Notes: generated from the letters alone by a model not told the origin. 64,000 nucleotides of DNA from CAWBUW01 sp963792075 (GCA_963792075.1 CAWBUW010000012.1:620001-684000); one strand, 5' to 3'. Positions 35,508 through 44,707 are shown, counted from the first letter of the stretch. A program made the numbers and translations.

Positions 35508-37970
35508 ATGTCCGAATCCAAACAACTGACACTCCCCATCACCGGGATGACCTGCGCTAACTGCGTCGCCACGGTAGAACGCAGCCTCAAGAAGCTGGAC
35601 GGCGTGGAAACTGCGGTGGTCAACCTTTCTTCAGAGCGCGCTACGGTCGAATTTGACGCGGCGAAACTGGGCCTGGATGAGCTGATCGCGCGTGTCGAAC
35701 GCGCTGGGTACGGCATCGCCACCGGTGAGGCCGAGTTGATCATCCAGCGCCTGGCGGATGATAATGACGCCCGCCGCCTGGAAGCCGCCCTGCGCAAGTT
35801 AGAGGGCGTGACTGAGGCGCAGGTTACTTTCGCCAACGAGAAGGCGCGCATCCGCTATGTTCCTACCCTGATCAGCCAGGCCGAGCTGCGCCGGGCCGTC
35901 GCTCACGCCGGTTTTGAGGCGTTGGAGTTGGGCGGAGAAGCGGAAGATGCCGAAGCCCTGGCACGCGAGCACGAGATCAACACCCAGCGCCGGCTGCTGC
36001 TCACCGGTCTGCTCTTCACCATTCCACTATTCGTGCTTTCCATGAGCAAAGACCTCGGCTGGCTGCCTGCCTTTGTATACGACACCTCTGCGCCCTACAT
36101 GAGCGGGATGCGCGCGGCCCAAGGGTGGTTTAACTGGCTGCTGCTGGCGCTCGCTTTGCCAGTGCAGTTTTACGTTGGCTGGCAGTACTACGTAGGCGCC
36201 TATAAAGCGCTGCGGAATGGCTCGGCCAATATGGATGTGCTCATTGCTCTCGGCTCCTCGGCCGCGTTTTTCTACAGCCTGCCGGTCACTTTTGGCTGGC
36301 TGGATGGGCATGTTTATTATGAGACCGCGGCCGTGATCATCACGCTGATCAAGCTGGGCAAATTCCTCGAAGCGCGCGCCAAAGGCCGCACCAGCGAAGC
36401 AATCAAGAAATTGATGGGCCTGCGCGCCCGGACCGCACACATCCTCCGTGATGGCATCGAAAGCGAAGTCCCCATCGATGATGTGCGCGTGGGGGATATC
36501 GCCCTCGTCCGCCCTGGCGAGAAAATCCCCGTGGATGGTGTCGTCACCGAAGGGCGCTCTGCTGTCGACGAATCGATGCTCACCGGTGAATCTTTGCCGG
36601 TAGAAAAGAAACCCGGCGATCCCGTGATTGGCGCGACGCTCAACAAGCTGGGCCTGCTCAAATTCGAAGCGACTAAAGTTGGTAGAGAGACTGCCCTGGC
36701 CCAGATTATCCGCCTGGTGGAAGAGGCGCAGGGCAGCAAAGCGCCGATCCAGAAACTGGCAGATCAAGTTTCGGCAATCTTCGTCCCCGCAGTGATCCTC
36801 ATCGCCGCGCTCACCTTCGCGGGATGGTACTTCTTCGGGCCGGCGCTCCCCGTTAACGCCGATACAGATACCTTCACCCGGGCCTTGATCAATATGGTGG
36901 CTGTGCTCGTCATTGCCTGCCCCTGCGCCATGGGCCTGGCAACTCCCACCGCGGTCATGGTAGGCAGCGGCAAGGGGGCTGAGCTGGGCATCCTGTTCCG
37001 CAATTCCGAGGCGCTGGAGCGCGCCGGGAAGGTCAGCGTGGTTGTCCTGGATAAGACCGGCACCATCACCAAAGGGCAGCCGGCCGTCACGGATGTCGTC
37101 ACTGACGGGACACTGCCCGACGAGCGCCTGCTTTCCCTGGCAGCCTCTGTAGAAAAGGGCAGCGAACACCCGTTGGGCGAAGCCATTTGGGCAGAAGCCA
37201 CCAACCGGGGGTTGGCCCTCTTCGAGCCTGGCGGTTTCAAGGCTGAAGCCGGGCACGGCGTGGAGGCCGAAGTGGATGGCCAGCAGGTTGCCGTGGGCAA
37301 CCTGCGGATGATGAACGCACGCAGTTTCCCACTCAACGGTCTGGCTGAAACCGTGGAACGCCTGCAATCCGAAGCCAAGACCGCCATGCTGGTGGCCCTG
37401 GATGGGCAAGTACGCGGCGTGATCGCCGTCGCTGATACCGTCAAAGAAAATTCCCAGGCCGCTATCGCCGAGCTGCACCGCATGGGTTTGAAAGTAGCCA
37501 TGATTACCGGGGACAACCGCAAAACCGCCGAGGCCATTGGCAAGCAGGTCGGGATTGACCTGATCCTGGCCGAAGTGTTACCCGACGGCAAAGCCGCCGA
37601 GGTCAAAAAGCTGCAGGAAAACCGGACGGTAGTAGCGATGGTCGGTGATGGTGTCAACGACGCCCCTGCCCTGGCCCAGGCGGATGTTGGCCTGGCGATT
37701 GGCACCGGCACTGACGTTGCAATGGCGGCCGCGCCTGTCACGTTGATGAGCGGGGATTTGCGCGGCGTTGCCCGTGCCATCTCCCTCTCGCGCCAGACCG
37801 TCAGCACGATCAAGCAAAACTTGTTCTGGGCGTTTTTCTACAACATCGTCCTGATTCCATCTGCCATGTTAGGCTATCTTGATCCTATGCTCGCAGCAGG
37901 CGCTATGGCCTTCAGCAGTGTATTTGTCGTCAGCAACAGCCTGCGCTTGCGCAGTAAAAAGATCCAATAA
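35508..37970 (+). CDS. copA: Copper-exporting P1B-type ATPase CopA
   Basis: 820 residues, membrane exporter of Cu(I). N-terminal HMA domain 1 has GMTCANC (about 13-19). A second HMA-like domain (about 85-145) has no CxxC and is degenerate. Membrane motif CPC (about 470-472), TGE loop MLTGESLPV, phosphorylated Asp DKTGT (about 515), HP (about 553) and GDGVNDAP (about 714) are all present. The CPC plus the C-terminal M-helices mark the Cu+/Ag+ subgroup. The stop TAA is directly followed by the ATG of the next gene. Confidence 0.95.
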   Translation: MSESKQLTLPITGMTCANCVATVERSLKKLDGVETAVVNLSSERATVEFDAAKLGLDELIARVERAGYGIATGEAELIIQRLADDNDARRLEAALRKLEGVTEAQVTFANEKARIRYVPTLISQAELRRAVAHAGFEALELGGEAEDAEALAREHEINTQRRLLLTGLLFTIPLFVLSMSKDLGWLPAFVYDTSAPYMSGMRAAQGWFNWLLLALALPVQFYVGWQYYVGAYKALRNGSANMDVLIALGSSAAFFYSLPVTFGWLDGHVYYETAAVIITLIKLGKFLEARAKGRTSEAIKKLMGLRARTAHILRDGIESEVPIDDVRVGDIALVRPGEKIPVDGVVTEGRSAVDESMLTGESLPVEKKPGDPVIGATLNKLGLLKFEATKVGRETALAQIIRLVEEAQGSKAPIQKLADQVSAIFVPAVILIAALTFAGWYFFGPALPVNADTDTFTRALINMVAVLVIACPCAMGLATPTAVMVGSGKGAELGILFRNSEALERAGKVSVVVLDKTGTITKGQPAVTDVVTDGTLPDERLLSLAASVEKGSEHPLGEAIWAEATNRGLALFEPGGFKAEAGHGVEAEVDGQQVAVGNLRMMNARSFPLNGLAETVERLQSEAKTAMLVALDGQVRGVIAVADTVKENSQAAIAELHRMGLKVAMITGDNRKTAEAIGKQVGIDLILAEVLPDGKAAEVKKLQENRTVVAMVGDGVNDAPALAQADVGLAIGTGTDVAMAAAPVTLMSGDLRGVARAISLSRQTVSTIKQNLFWAFFYNIVLIPSAMLGYLDPMLAAGAMAFSSVFVVSNSLRLRSKKIQ

Positions 37971-39035
37971 ATGGAACAGATCTTTATCGCCTTTATCACT
38001 GGCCTGACCACCGGCGGGCTGAGCTGCCTGGCCGTGCAGGGCGGATTGCTCGCCAGCTCTCTGGCTTCGCAGATCGAGCAGGATCTGCTCCAGCGGGCCC
38101 CAGCCCTAAAAGGGCGGCGCAAGAGAATAGCTGCGCCCCGGCCCAACACGGTGCTGCCCATCGCCTTGTTCCTGCTCGCCAAGGTAGCAGCTTATACCCT
38201 GCTGGGAGCACTGCTTGGGCTGTTGGGGTCTTTCCTGACCCTTTCGCCGCTCACGCGTGCCATCTTGATGATCGGCATCGGCATCTTCATGCTCGGAAAT
38301 GGGCTGCGTATGCTGAACATGCACCCCATCTTTCGCTACTTCAACTTTGAGCCGCCCAAGTTCATCACGCGCTACATCCGCCGCAAGGCCAAAAATGGCA
38401 CTGAAGTGGTCACCCCACTGTTTCTCGGCGCGCTGACCGTCTTCATTCCCTGTGGTGTTACCCAGGCAATGATGGCCGTCGCATTGGGCACAGGTAGCGC
38501 AGCCTTAGGGGCTGCCTTGATGTTTGCCTTCACGCTCGGCACCAGCCCGGTCTTTTTCCTGGTCGCCTACCTCACCACGCAGCTTGGGGCGCGCCTCGAA
38601 TCCTTTTTCATGCGTTTCGTCGCCATCGTGGTGCTGGTCTTCGGCCTGATGACACTGAACAGCGGCCTGAACCTGATCGGATCGCCCATCTCTTTCGCCA
38701 GCCTCACCCGCAATCTATCCCCCACTTCTGCCAGCGCCAGCCCATCCACATCTGATTCGCTTGAAGCAGGTGTGCTCAAGCTAAAAGTGGCCAACAACGG
38801 CTATTCCCCTACCACGCTGCATGCTCCGGCCAATACCGCGCTCACACTCGACCTGGTGACGAACAATACTCGCTCTTGCGCGCGCGATTTTGTTATCCCT
38901 GCGCTTGATTACTACCAGCTCCTGCCGCAAACGGGAGAAGTCAGTGTCGATATTCCCTCACAAGCAGCCGGGAGTGTGATGCACTTTACCTGCTCGATGG
39001 GCATGTACACAGGCCAGATCGTATTCGATAAGTGA
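37971..39035 (+). CDS. SafE/UreH-like membrane protein fused to cupredoxin-like domain
   Basis: 354 residues. About six membrane helices (1-245), including GLTTGGLSCLAVQGGLLASSL and FIPCGVTQAMMAVALGTGSA, resemble the DsbD-like/UreH (sulfite exporter TauE/SafE) family with conserved Cys. After a Ser/Thr linker the C-terminus (about 260-354) is a cupredoxin-like domain with NNTRSCARDFVIP and FTCSMGMYTGQIVF, whose Cys and Met are likely copper ligands. It starts one base after the copA stop. Probable role: moving or loading copper outside the cytoplasm. Confidence 0.85.
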   Translation: MEQIFIAFITGLTTGGLSCLAVQGGLLASSLASQIEQDLLQRAPALKGRRKRIAAPRPNTVLPIALFLLAKVAAYTLLGALLGLLGSFLTLSPLTRAILMIGIGIFMLGNGLRMLNMHPIFRYFNFEPPKFITRYIRRKAKNGTEVVTPLFLGALTVFIPCGVTQAMMAVALGTGSAALGAALMFAFTLGTSPVFFLVAYLTTQLGARLESFFMRFVAIVVLVFGLMTLNSGLNLIGSPISFASLTRNLSPTSASASPSTSDSLEAGVLKLKVANNGYSPTTLHAPANTALTLDLVTNNTRSCARDFVIPALDYYQLLPQTGEVSVDIPSQAAGSVMHFTCSMGMYTGQIVFDK

Positions 39036-39038
39036 CTT

Positions 39039-39254
39039 ATGGTCAAGAAAACTTTCCTCGTCAGCGATATGTATTGCAGCAACTGCGCCATGAGCATCGA
39101 AAGCCTGGAGGATGAGTTGTCAGGCGTGAAGAGCGTCTCAGCTTCTTATCACAAAGGCCAGATGATTGTCGAGTTCGATGAGACAAAAATCGGAACAGAG
39201 GCTATTATCGCTGCAGTGAAGAAGAAGGGCTATACCGCAGCACCTGTAGCATGA
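39039..39254 (+). CDS. Second CopZ-like HMA protein
   Basis: 71 residues, one HMA domain with DMYCSNCAMSIESL (metal CxxC about 13-16). It is the last gene of the copper operon, three bases after the previous stop. Its last 50 bases overlap the 3' end of the convergent glycosyltransferase gene. Confidence 0.85.
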   Translation: MVKKTFLVSDMYCSNCAMSIESLEDELSGVKSVSASYHKGQMIVEFDETKIGTEAIIAAVKKKGYTAAPVA

Positions 39255-40314
39255 AATCCGCTGCCTGTGCAGCCCCGTTGGCCTCTCGCGGCCGGCGGGG
39301 CTGTGTTTTTATTAAGTGATACAACGGATCGACCCAATCTCCTTGTTCAAAGCTTTCGATCGAAATGGCTAACCCGCCCAACTCACGGTCAATGTACTCT
39401 GCCAGCAAAGGATATTCCCGAAAACGCGGCCGCGGCAAATAGGCAAACGGCACCCCAGCCGCATACGCCTCTGCCAGGGTACTGTAACCCGGCTTACCGA
39501 TCACCCCATCACTGGCGTGCACCAGGTCGGGATGGTAAAAGCCCGACTGGTGCGGCAGCAGCAATTGGTTCGACCTCCACTGCACCTCCGCTGCGCCGCC
39601 AGGGATGATAAAAAAGAGCTCCTCTGCCTGCTCCAGCCTGGTACTGATCGCTACCTCCCCTTCGATGCCCCCCATGGTGATTAGCACCACCTGCCGTCCT
39701 GGCGGAACTTTCATCTGCTGGCGCAATGTGGGCGACAGGAGGCGCGGTGGGCGGCTGATCGGTGGGACTACCAGGTCAACCCCAGGCTGCCGGTTGCATA
39801 CTGGCTCAGCCTGGATATGATAATCGGCCTGCGCAAACACCTGCTGCATATATTCCATCGGCCTGGCCAGACCTGGCAACTCCCCCAGGTAACCGGCGTA
39901 AATCCAATCCCAGGTAAAGTTTTCCAATAACACCGCTGGCAGCCCCGCCCGGCGTGCTGCCGCGAGCCCCAGCGGCGAAATGTCGCTCACCACCAGGCTG
40001 CATCCCAATGCTTTCAACTCCGCGGCTAACCCGTCCAACAATTCCTCTGAAAATGGGACAAATGCCTGCAGCCGGCGCAGGGTTTCCTCCAGGTCTTCTT
40101 CCAGTGGTGTGCGCTGGGCCATACCCACATCCGTCAGCACGTTATGATAGCGAACCCTATCCCCCAACGTTTCCCGAAAAAACCACTCAGGCACCCGCGT
40201 AAAAATTTCAAAATCCAGCCCGGGCTGGCGTGCCCGCAGCGCCAACATCACCGCGCTCGACCGTGCCGCATGACCAAAACCATGGGGGGAAACAAAAAAT
40301 GCCACACTACCCAT
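39205..40314 (-). CDS. MurG/MGT-like glycosyltransferase
   Basis: 369 residues from the ATG at 40314; ATGs at 40317 and 40329 are close alternatives. The N-terminus MGSVAFFVSPHGFGHAARSSAVM has the GHGxxxR-like glycine-rich loop of GT-B enzymes of the GT1/GT28 type. The donor-binding half contains VVLITMGGIEGEV and GVIGKPGYSTLAEAYAAGVPFAYLPR. The sugar and acceptor are unknown. On this strand TATAAT lies about ten bases before the ATG, suggesting a short or absent leader. The 3' end overlaps the HMA gene by 50 bases. The open frame also runs back through the palindrome upstream, which is unlikely to be translated. Confidence 0.82.
   Translation of the reverse strand: MGSVAFFVSPHGFGHAARSSAVMLALRARQPGLDFEIFTRVPEWFFRETLGDRVRYHNVLTDVGMAQRTPLEEDLEETLRRLQAFVPFSEELLDGLAAELKALGCSLVVSDISPLGLAAARRAGLPAVLLENFTWDWIYAGYLGELPGLARPMEYMQQVFAQADYHIQAEPVCNRQPGVDLVVPPISRPPRLLSPTLRQQMKVPPGRQVVLITMGGIEGEVAISTRLEQAEELFFIIPGGAAEVQWRSNQLLLPHQSGFYHPDLVHASDGVIGKPGYSTLAEAYAAGVPFAYLPRPRFREYPLLAEYIDRELGGLAISIESFEQGDWVDPLYHLIKTQPRRPREANGAAQAADFMLQVLRYSPSSSLQR
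39270..39310 (+). terminator. Copper operon terminator inside the convergent gene
   Basis: CAGCCCCG pairs with CGGGGCTG around an inner GGCC/GGCC stem, followed by TGTTTTT. It lies 16 bases after the HMA stop, within the coding sequence of the glycosyltransferase on the other strand. Confidence 0.8.
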
Positions 40315-40348
40315 CATATAAGAGCCCATTATATCAAGCCGGGACAAC

Positions 40349-40425
40349 ATCTCAAAAAGTTGGGGGTGGGGTATTTTGGGCGGGCAAAGCCCGCCCAAAA
40401 TACCCCACCCCCAACTTTTTGAGAT
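40349..40425. repeat. Longest perfect palindrome (37-bp arms) with 10-bp flanking direct repeat
   Basis: 40349-40385 is the exact reverse complement of 40389-40425 around AAA. CAAGCCGGGA occurs at 40335-40344 and again at 40430-40439, four bases outside each arm. It stands between divergent starts (40314 and 40498), so it is not a terminator of either gene. Confidence 0.92.
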
Positions 40426-40497
40426 ATTACAAGCCGGGAATCTGATGGTATACTGGGAGGGCAGTGAACGCATTATCGAGTTCACCGTTCAAATAAC

Positions 40498-42153
40498 ATG
40501 GAATCCTCTCAAACCCGACCGCCCTTGTTGCGCCTGCTCTGGCGCGCCTATGGTTACCTGCGCCCCTATCTGCGCATTGTCACTTTCACCTACCTGTGCG
40601 TCTTTTCCATCCTGGGTCTCAACCTGGCAGTTCCCCAGTTCATCCGCTGGATCATCGATCGCGGCATCGAACAGGGGGATTTATCCCTGCTCGGTCTTTC
40701 TATACTCGCCCTGTTAGGCTTGACCCTGGTGCGCGGCATTTTCAGTTACTTCGAAGGCACTCTCAGCGAGAAAGCCTCTCAAAACGTGGCGTACGATCTG
40801 CGCAACGCCATCCAAAACAAGCTCACCGTACTCTCCTTCTCCTTCCATGACCAGAGTGAGACTGGCGAGCTGCTCTCGCGCGCCATCCAGGACGTAGAAC
40901 GCATCCGTTTCCTTACCGGCCGCGCCGCAATACGCATTGTGGATGGCGGGCTGATGCTGATAGGTACGGCTCTGGTGCTGGTCTGGATGAATCCCCGCCT
41001 GGGATTGCTGATCGTGCTGACCATGCCTCTGCTTGTTTTGCAAGCGCTGCGCTTCGGCAGCCGTTACCGTCCCGTTTCGCTCCTGCTCCAGCGCCAGATC
41101 GCCACCCTGACCACCGTGATTGAGCAAAATTTACGCGGTAGTCGCGTGGTTAAGGCCTTCGCCCAAGAACAAGCCGAAATGGAACGCTTTACCGCACAAA
41201 ACGAAACCTGGTTCACGCTCTCGCGTCAGGCAGCCTGGCTGGACTCATTCAACGGCCCGCTGCTCCAACTGATCGCCAACATCGGTATGGTTGTTATCAT
41301 CTGGTATGGCGGGCGGCTGGCGATCGAAGGCCAACTTACGCTGGGTGAACTGGTTGCCTTCACCACTTACCTCGGCCAGTTGATCGATCCTGTACGCCGC
41401 CTGGGGATGATCCTGCCTGTCTTTATCATTGCTGGCTCCGCGGCAGAGCGGATCTTCGAGATTCTCGACGCTGCCCCTGATGTCAAGGACGCCCCTGATG
41501 CCTGCCCACTCCCGCCCGTCCAGGGCCTCGTTCGCTTCGAGAATGTTTCCTTCGGTTACCACCTGCCTGGCCTTTCCAGCCTCTCGCGCGTGCTGGAAGG
41601 GATCACCATCGAGGCTCAACCGGGCCAGGTAATTGCCCTGCTCGGCCCGACTGGATCTGGTAAGTCTTCGATCATCAGCTTGCTTCCGCGCTTTTACGAT
41701 CCCACCGCAGGGCGTATTACCATCGATGGTTATGATCTACGCCAGGTGACCATCACCTCGCTGCGTTCTCAAATCGGCATCGTGTTGCAAGAGTCCACCC
41801 TCTTCGCCACCACCCTGCGCCAGAATATCGCTTTCGGCCGTCCGCAGGCCAGCCTGCAAGAGATCATTGCCGCTGCCCAGGCTGCCCAGATCCACAATTT
41901 CATCGCCAGCCTGCCCCTTGGCTACGATACCCATGTAGGCGAGCGCGGCGTCAACCTTTCCGGTGGGCAAAAACAGCGTGTGGCCATCGCCCGTGCTCTG
42001 CTCCTTGACCCGCGCATCCTTATTCTCGATGACGCTACCGCATCGGTAGATACCGAAACCGAGCATTTGATCCAGAATGCCTTCGAAATACTCATGCAGG
42101 GGCGCACCACCTTTGTAATCGCACACCGTCTCAGCACCGTGCGCCGCGGCTGA
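40498..42153 (+). CDS. ABC exporter subunit A, frameshifted near its 3' end
   Basis: 551 residues as read: six-helix membrane domain (about 20-310), then an ATP-binding domain with Walker A GPTGSGKSS (about 383-391), Q-loop, signature LSGGQKQR, Walker B ILILDDATASVD and H-loop VIAHRLSTV. It ends at a TGA right after CGCCGCGGC, about 52 codons before the expected end. A shift of one base restores ADCILVLEKGRIAARGTHAE and the usual C-terminus, whose stop overlaps the next ATG. It would pair with subunit B as a heterodimeric exporter. Catalytic motifs are intact; see the tail entry. Confidence 0.85.
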   Translation: MESSQTRPPLLRLLWRAYGYLRPYLRIVTFTYLCVFSILGLNLAVPQFIRWIIDRGIEQGDLSLLGLSILALLGLTLVRGIFSYFEGTLSEKASQNVAYDLRNAIQNKLTVLSFSFHDQSETGELLSRAIQDVERIRFLTGRAAIRIVDGGLMLIGTALVLVWMNPRLGLLIVLTMPLLVLQALRFGSRYRPVSLLLQRQIATLTTVIEQNLRGSRVVKAFAQEQAEMERFTAQNETWFTLSRQAAWLDSFNGPLLQLIANIGMVVIIWYGGRLAIEGQLTLGELVAFTTYLGQLIDPVRRLGMILPVFIIAGSAAERIFEILDAAPDVKDAPDACPLPPVQGLVRFENVSFGYHLPGLSSLSRVLEGITIEAQPGQVIALLGPTGSGKSSIISLLPRFYDPTAGRITIDGYDLRQVTITSLRSQIGIVLQESTLFATTLRQNIAFGRPQASLQEIIAAAQAAQIHNFIASLPLGYDTHVGERGVNLSGGQKQRVAIARALLLDPRILILDDATASVDTETEHLIQNAFEILMQGRTTFVIAHRLSTVRRG

Positions 42154-42307
42154 CTGCATCCTCGTGCTCGAAAAAGGCCGTATCGCTGCCCGCGGCACAC
42201 ACGCTGAGCTGCTCCAGTCTTCTGATGTATACCGCTCCATTTACGAACGCCAGCTTCGTCCACAAGAAACCGGCGCGGCCGCCCTCGTCCAAGGAGCCCT
42301 GTCATGA
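42149..42307 (+). other. Out-of-frame tail of ABC exporter subunit A
   Basis: Read in the +1 frame, 42149-42307 encodes the missing end of the ATP-binding domain (LVLEKGRIAARGTHAELLQS, then YERQL) and stops at 42305-42307, giving the ATGA overlap with the next gene. So a single-base insertion near 42148, or a recoding event, separates the two parts. Confidence 0.8.
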
Positions 42308-44142
42308 CTTTTTCGATCGGTTCATCTATGTCTTCCGGCATGGGCCCGCGCAGCGCTCTTGAAGATTTTGGCAGCAAAGACTTATCCGGTGGCATGGTCT
42401 TCAACCGCCGCGTGGTCAGCCGTATGCTGGCATACCTGCGTCCCTACGCCCCCCGCATGGCATTGGCCTTCGTGCTCATGCTGATCGCCTCAATGCTTAC
42501 CCTGCTCATCCCTTACCTGCTCAAAGTGGCGATTGATCAGGATATCACTGGGCGCGATGTGACGGGCTTGAGCCAAACCGCCCTCTTCCTCGCGGGGGCT
42601 TTCACCGGTCTATATATCACCACCTCCACTCAACAATACTTGCTCGCCTGGGTAGGCCAGAAAGTGCTGGCTACCCTGCGCAGCCAGTTGTTCTACCGTC
42701 TGCAAATCCTCCCTATCGGTTACCATGATACGCATGTCGTCGGCGCTACAGTATCTCACGTAATCAACGATGTCGCTGAAATCAACGAGCTGCTTTCACA
42801 AGGCCTGATTACTCTGTTTGGTGACCTGCTTGTGCTGGTGGGCATCATCGTTGTGATGGTCTCGCTCAGTCCTTCGCTTGCCCTGCTCACTTTCACGGTC
42901 CTGCCGCTCATGGCAGTTCTCACCTGGTGGTTCTCGCGCCGCGCGCGCCTGGCCTTCCGCGAGACCCGCTCCCGCATTGCCGCAGTTGTGGGTGGGCTGG
43001 CTCAGGATATCAACGGCATGCGCGCTATCCAGGCTTTTTCCCAGGAGCGCACCATGCAGGAGCGCTTCGACGAACTGAACCTTCGCAGCCGTGACGCTAA
43101 CATCCAGGCTATCTCGCTCTCTTATACTTTCTTACCTGCGGTTGAATTTCTCGGTATGCTCGCCACCGCCATCGTGCTCTGGTTCGGCGGGCAGGCAGTT
43201 TCCCAAGGTAAAGTCACCCTGGGTGTCGTTGTCGCCTTCCTTTCTTATGTGACGCGCTTCTTCCAGCCCATCCAGGAGCTCAGCCGCCTGTACACCACCT
43301 TGCAGTCCGCCATGGCTGGCGGCGAACAGGTGCTCAAAATCCTGGATGCACCCCTGGAAGTCGCCGACCACGCCGACGCGATCGAAATGCCCCCCATTTC
43401 TGGTCGCATCGAGCTGGAGCAGGTCTCTTTCCGTTATCGTCCAGACACGCCTGAAGTCCTGCACGATATCAGCCTGGTGATCGAACCCGGCCAGACCGTG
43501 GCTCTGGTTGGCCCCACGGGAGCGGGTAAGTCCTCCATCGCCAACCTGATCGGCCGCTTTTACGATGTGAGCGAAGGCACAGTGCGCGTGGATGGCATTG
43601 ATATAAGGACTGTCACCCAGGCTTCGCTCCACCGCCAGGTACGCGTCGTGCCCCAGGAACCCTTCCTGTTCTCGCGCACCATTGCCGAAAATATCCGCTT
43701 CGGCCGCCCAGAGGCCACGGATGTCGAGATGGAGGCCGCCGCCCGACTGGCTAATGCACATGATTTCATCACGGCTTTGCCTGGCGGCTACCAGACGCGT
43801 GTCCTGGAGGGGGGCGTTAACCTATCTGTAGGCCAGCGCCAGTTGATTTGCATTGCCCGCGCCACCCTCGCCGATCCACGCATCCTGATCCTGGACGAGG
43901 CCACTGCGAATATTGATACCCTGACCGAGGGCCTGATCCAGCAGGCTTTAGAGCATCTGTTGGGTGGGCGCACTGCTGTGGTGATCGCCCACCGCCTGAG
44001 CACCATCCGCCGCGCCGACTGGATCTATGTAATTGACGATGGTCACATCCTCGAACAGGGCACACACAATGATCTGCTCGCCCTTGGCGGCCTGTATGCC
44101 ACTCTTTACCAGCGGCAATTCCTGAATGCACCTCCTGTTTGA
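42304..44142 (+). CDS. ABC exporter subunit B
   Basis: 612 residues. Membrane domain about 45-330, ATP-binding domain with Walker A GPTGAGKSS (about 402-410), Q-loop VVPQEPFLFSRT, signature LSVGQRQL (degenerate second Gly to Val), Walker B ILILDEATANID and H-loop VIAHRLSTI. The change in the signature motif is one way by which heterodimeric exporters have one weak site. ATGA overlap with the ancestral end of subunit A supports the pairing. The 3' end overlaps the next gene by 17 bases. Substrate unknown. Confidence 0.92.
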   Translation: MTFSIGSSMSSGMGPRSALEDFGSKDLSGGMVFNRRVVSRMLAYLRPYAPRMALAFVLMLIASMLTLLIPYLLKVAIDQDITGRDVTGLSQTALFLAGAFTGLYITTSTQQYLLAWVGQKVLATLRSQLFYRLQILPIGYHDTHVVGATVSHVINDVAEINELLSQGLITLFGDLLVLVGIIVVMVSLSPSLALLTFTVLPLMAVLTWWFSRRARLAFRETRSRIAAVVGGLAQDINGMRAIQAFSQERTMQERFDELNLRSRDANIQAISLSYTFLPAVEFLGMLATAIVLWFGGQAVSQGKVTLGVVVAFLSYVTRFFQPIQELSRLYTTLQSAMAGGEQVLKILDAPLEVADHADAIEMPPISGRIELEQVSFRYRPDTPEVLHDISLVIEPGQTVALVGPTGAGKSSIANLIGRFYDVSEGTVRVDGIDIRTVTQASLHRQVRVVPQEPFLFSRTIAENIRFGRPEATDVEMEAAARLANAHDFITALPGGYQTRVLEGGVNLSVGQRQLICIARATLADPRILILDEATANIDTLTEGLIQQALEHLLGGRTAVVIAHRLSTIRRADWIYVIDDGHILEQGTHNDLLALGGLYATLYQRQFLNAPPV

Positions 44143-44707
44143 AACCTCTCACCTGCACATCCGCCGCGCTAGTATTACCGACGCCGATGTCGCCTTTTTC
44201 ATGAGCTTGTGGAACAACCCGCAAGTCATGCGCTTCGTTGGTTTCCCCTTTGGATTGGGTTTAACTGCCGCTCAGGTGCGCCATGCTATCCAGCAAGGGT
44301 TGGAACAGGGGGATGAACACCGCCTGGATGCCTGCCTGGTGGCAGAACGCGCAGAGGATGGCGTTGCCATCGGAGAATGTAAGCTGGGCACGCCTGATGA
44401 AAACGGCCTCTCTGAAACAGACGTGAAACTCCTGCCCCAGTTCTGGGGACAAGGCTACGGCGTCGAGATCAAACGCGGCCTGCTGGCTTATCTCTTCACC
44501 CACACCGATTGCCAGGTGGTGCAGGCCACCCCGAATGTGGAAAACATCGCCTCCATCCGCATGCAGGAGGCCGTAGGCGGCGTGCGTGTGGGCGAGACCC
44601 TATACGAGTTTCCGCCCGAGAAACGGGCGTTCACCTGCCCGGTGCACAGTTATGTCTACCAGGTGCGCAGAAAGGCCTGGCTGCGAGCAAACTGTCCCAA
44701 TGGTTAA
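44126..44707 (+). CDS. GNAT-family acetyltransferase (RimJ/L-like)
   Basis: 193 residues. N-terminal HLHIRRASITDADVAFFMSLWNNPQVMRFVG is the usual RimL-type start, with the acetyl-CoA block VKLLPQFWGQGYGVEIKRGLLAYLF (about 92-116) and NIASIRMQEAVGG. It overlaps the ABC exporter gene by 17 bases and so is co-transcribed. Its substrate is unknown; acetylation of a drug or toxin would fit the exporter, but this is speculation. Confidence 0.85.
   Translation: MHLLFETSHLHIRRASITDADVAFFMSLWNNPQVMRFVGFPFGLGLTAAQVRHAIQQGLEQGDEHRLDACLVAERAEDGVAIGECKLGTPDENGLSETDVKLLPQFWGQGYGVEIKRGLLAYLFTHTDCQVVQATPNVENIASIRMQEAVGGVRVGETLYEFPPEKRAFTCPVHSYVYQVRRKAWLRANCPNG

Noticed and set aside
36027..37478. Long open frame antisense to copA (483 codons)
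   Set aside because: Shadow of the CopA coding frame; no ribosome site, no family.
42140..42156. RF2-like programmed frameshift in the ABC exporter
   Set aside because: The UGA-C context fits, but the P-site codon does not favour slippage and no upstream Shine-Dalgarno-like stimulator is obvious; an ordinary indel is more likely.
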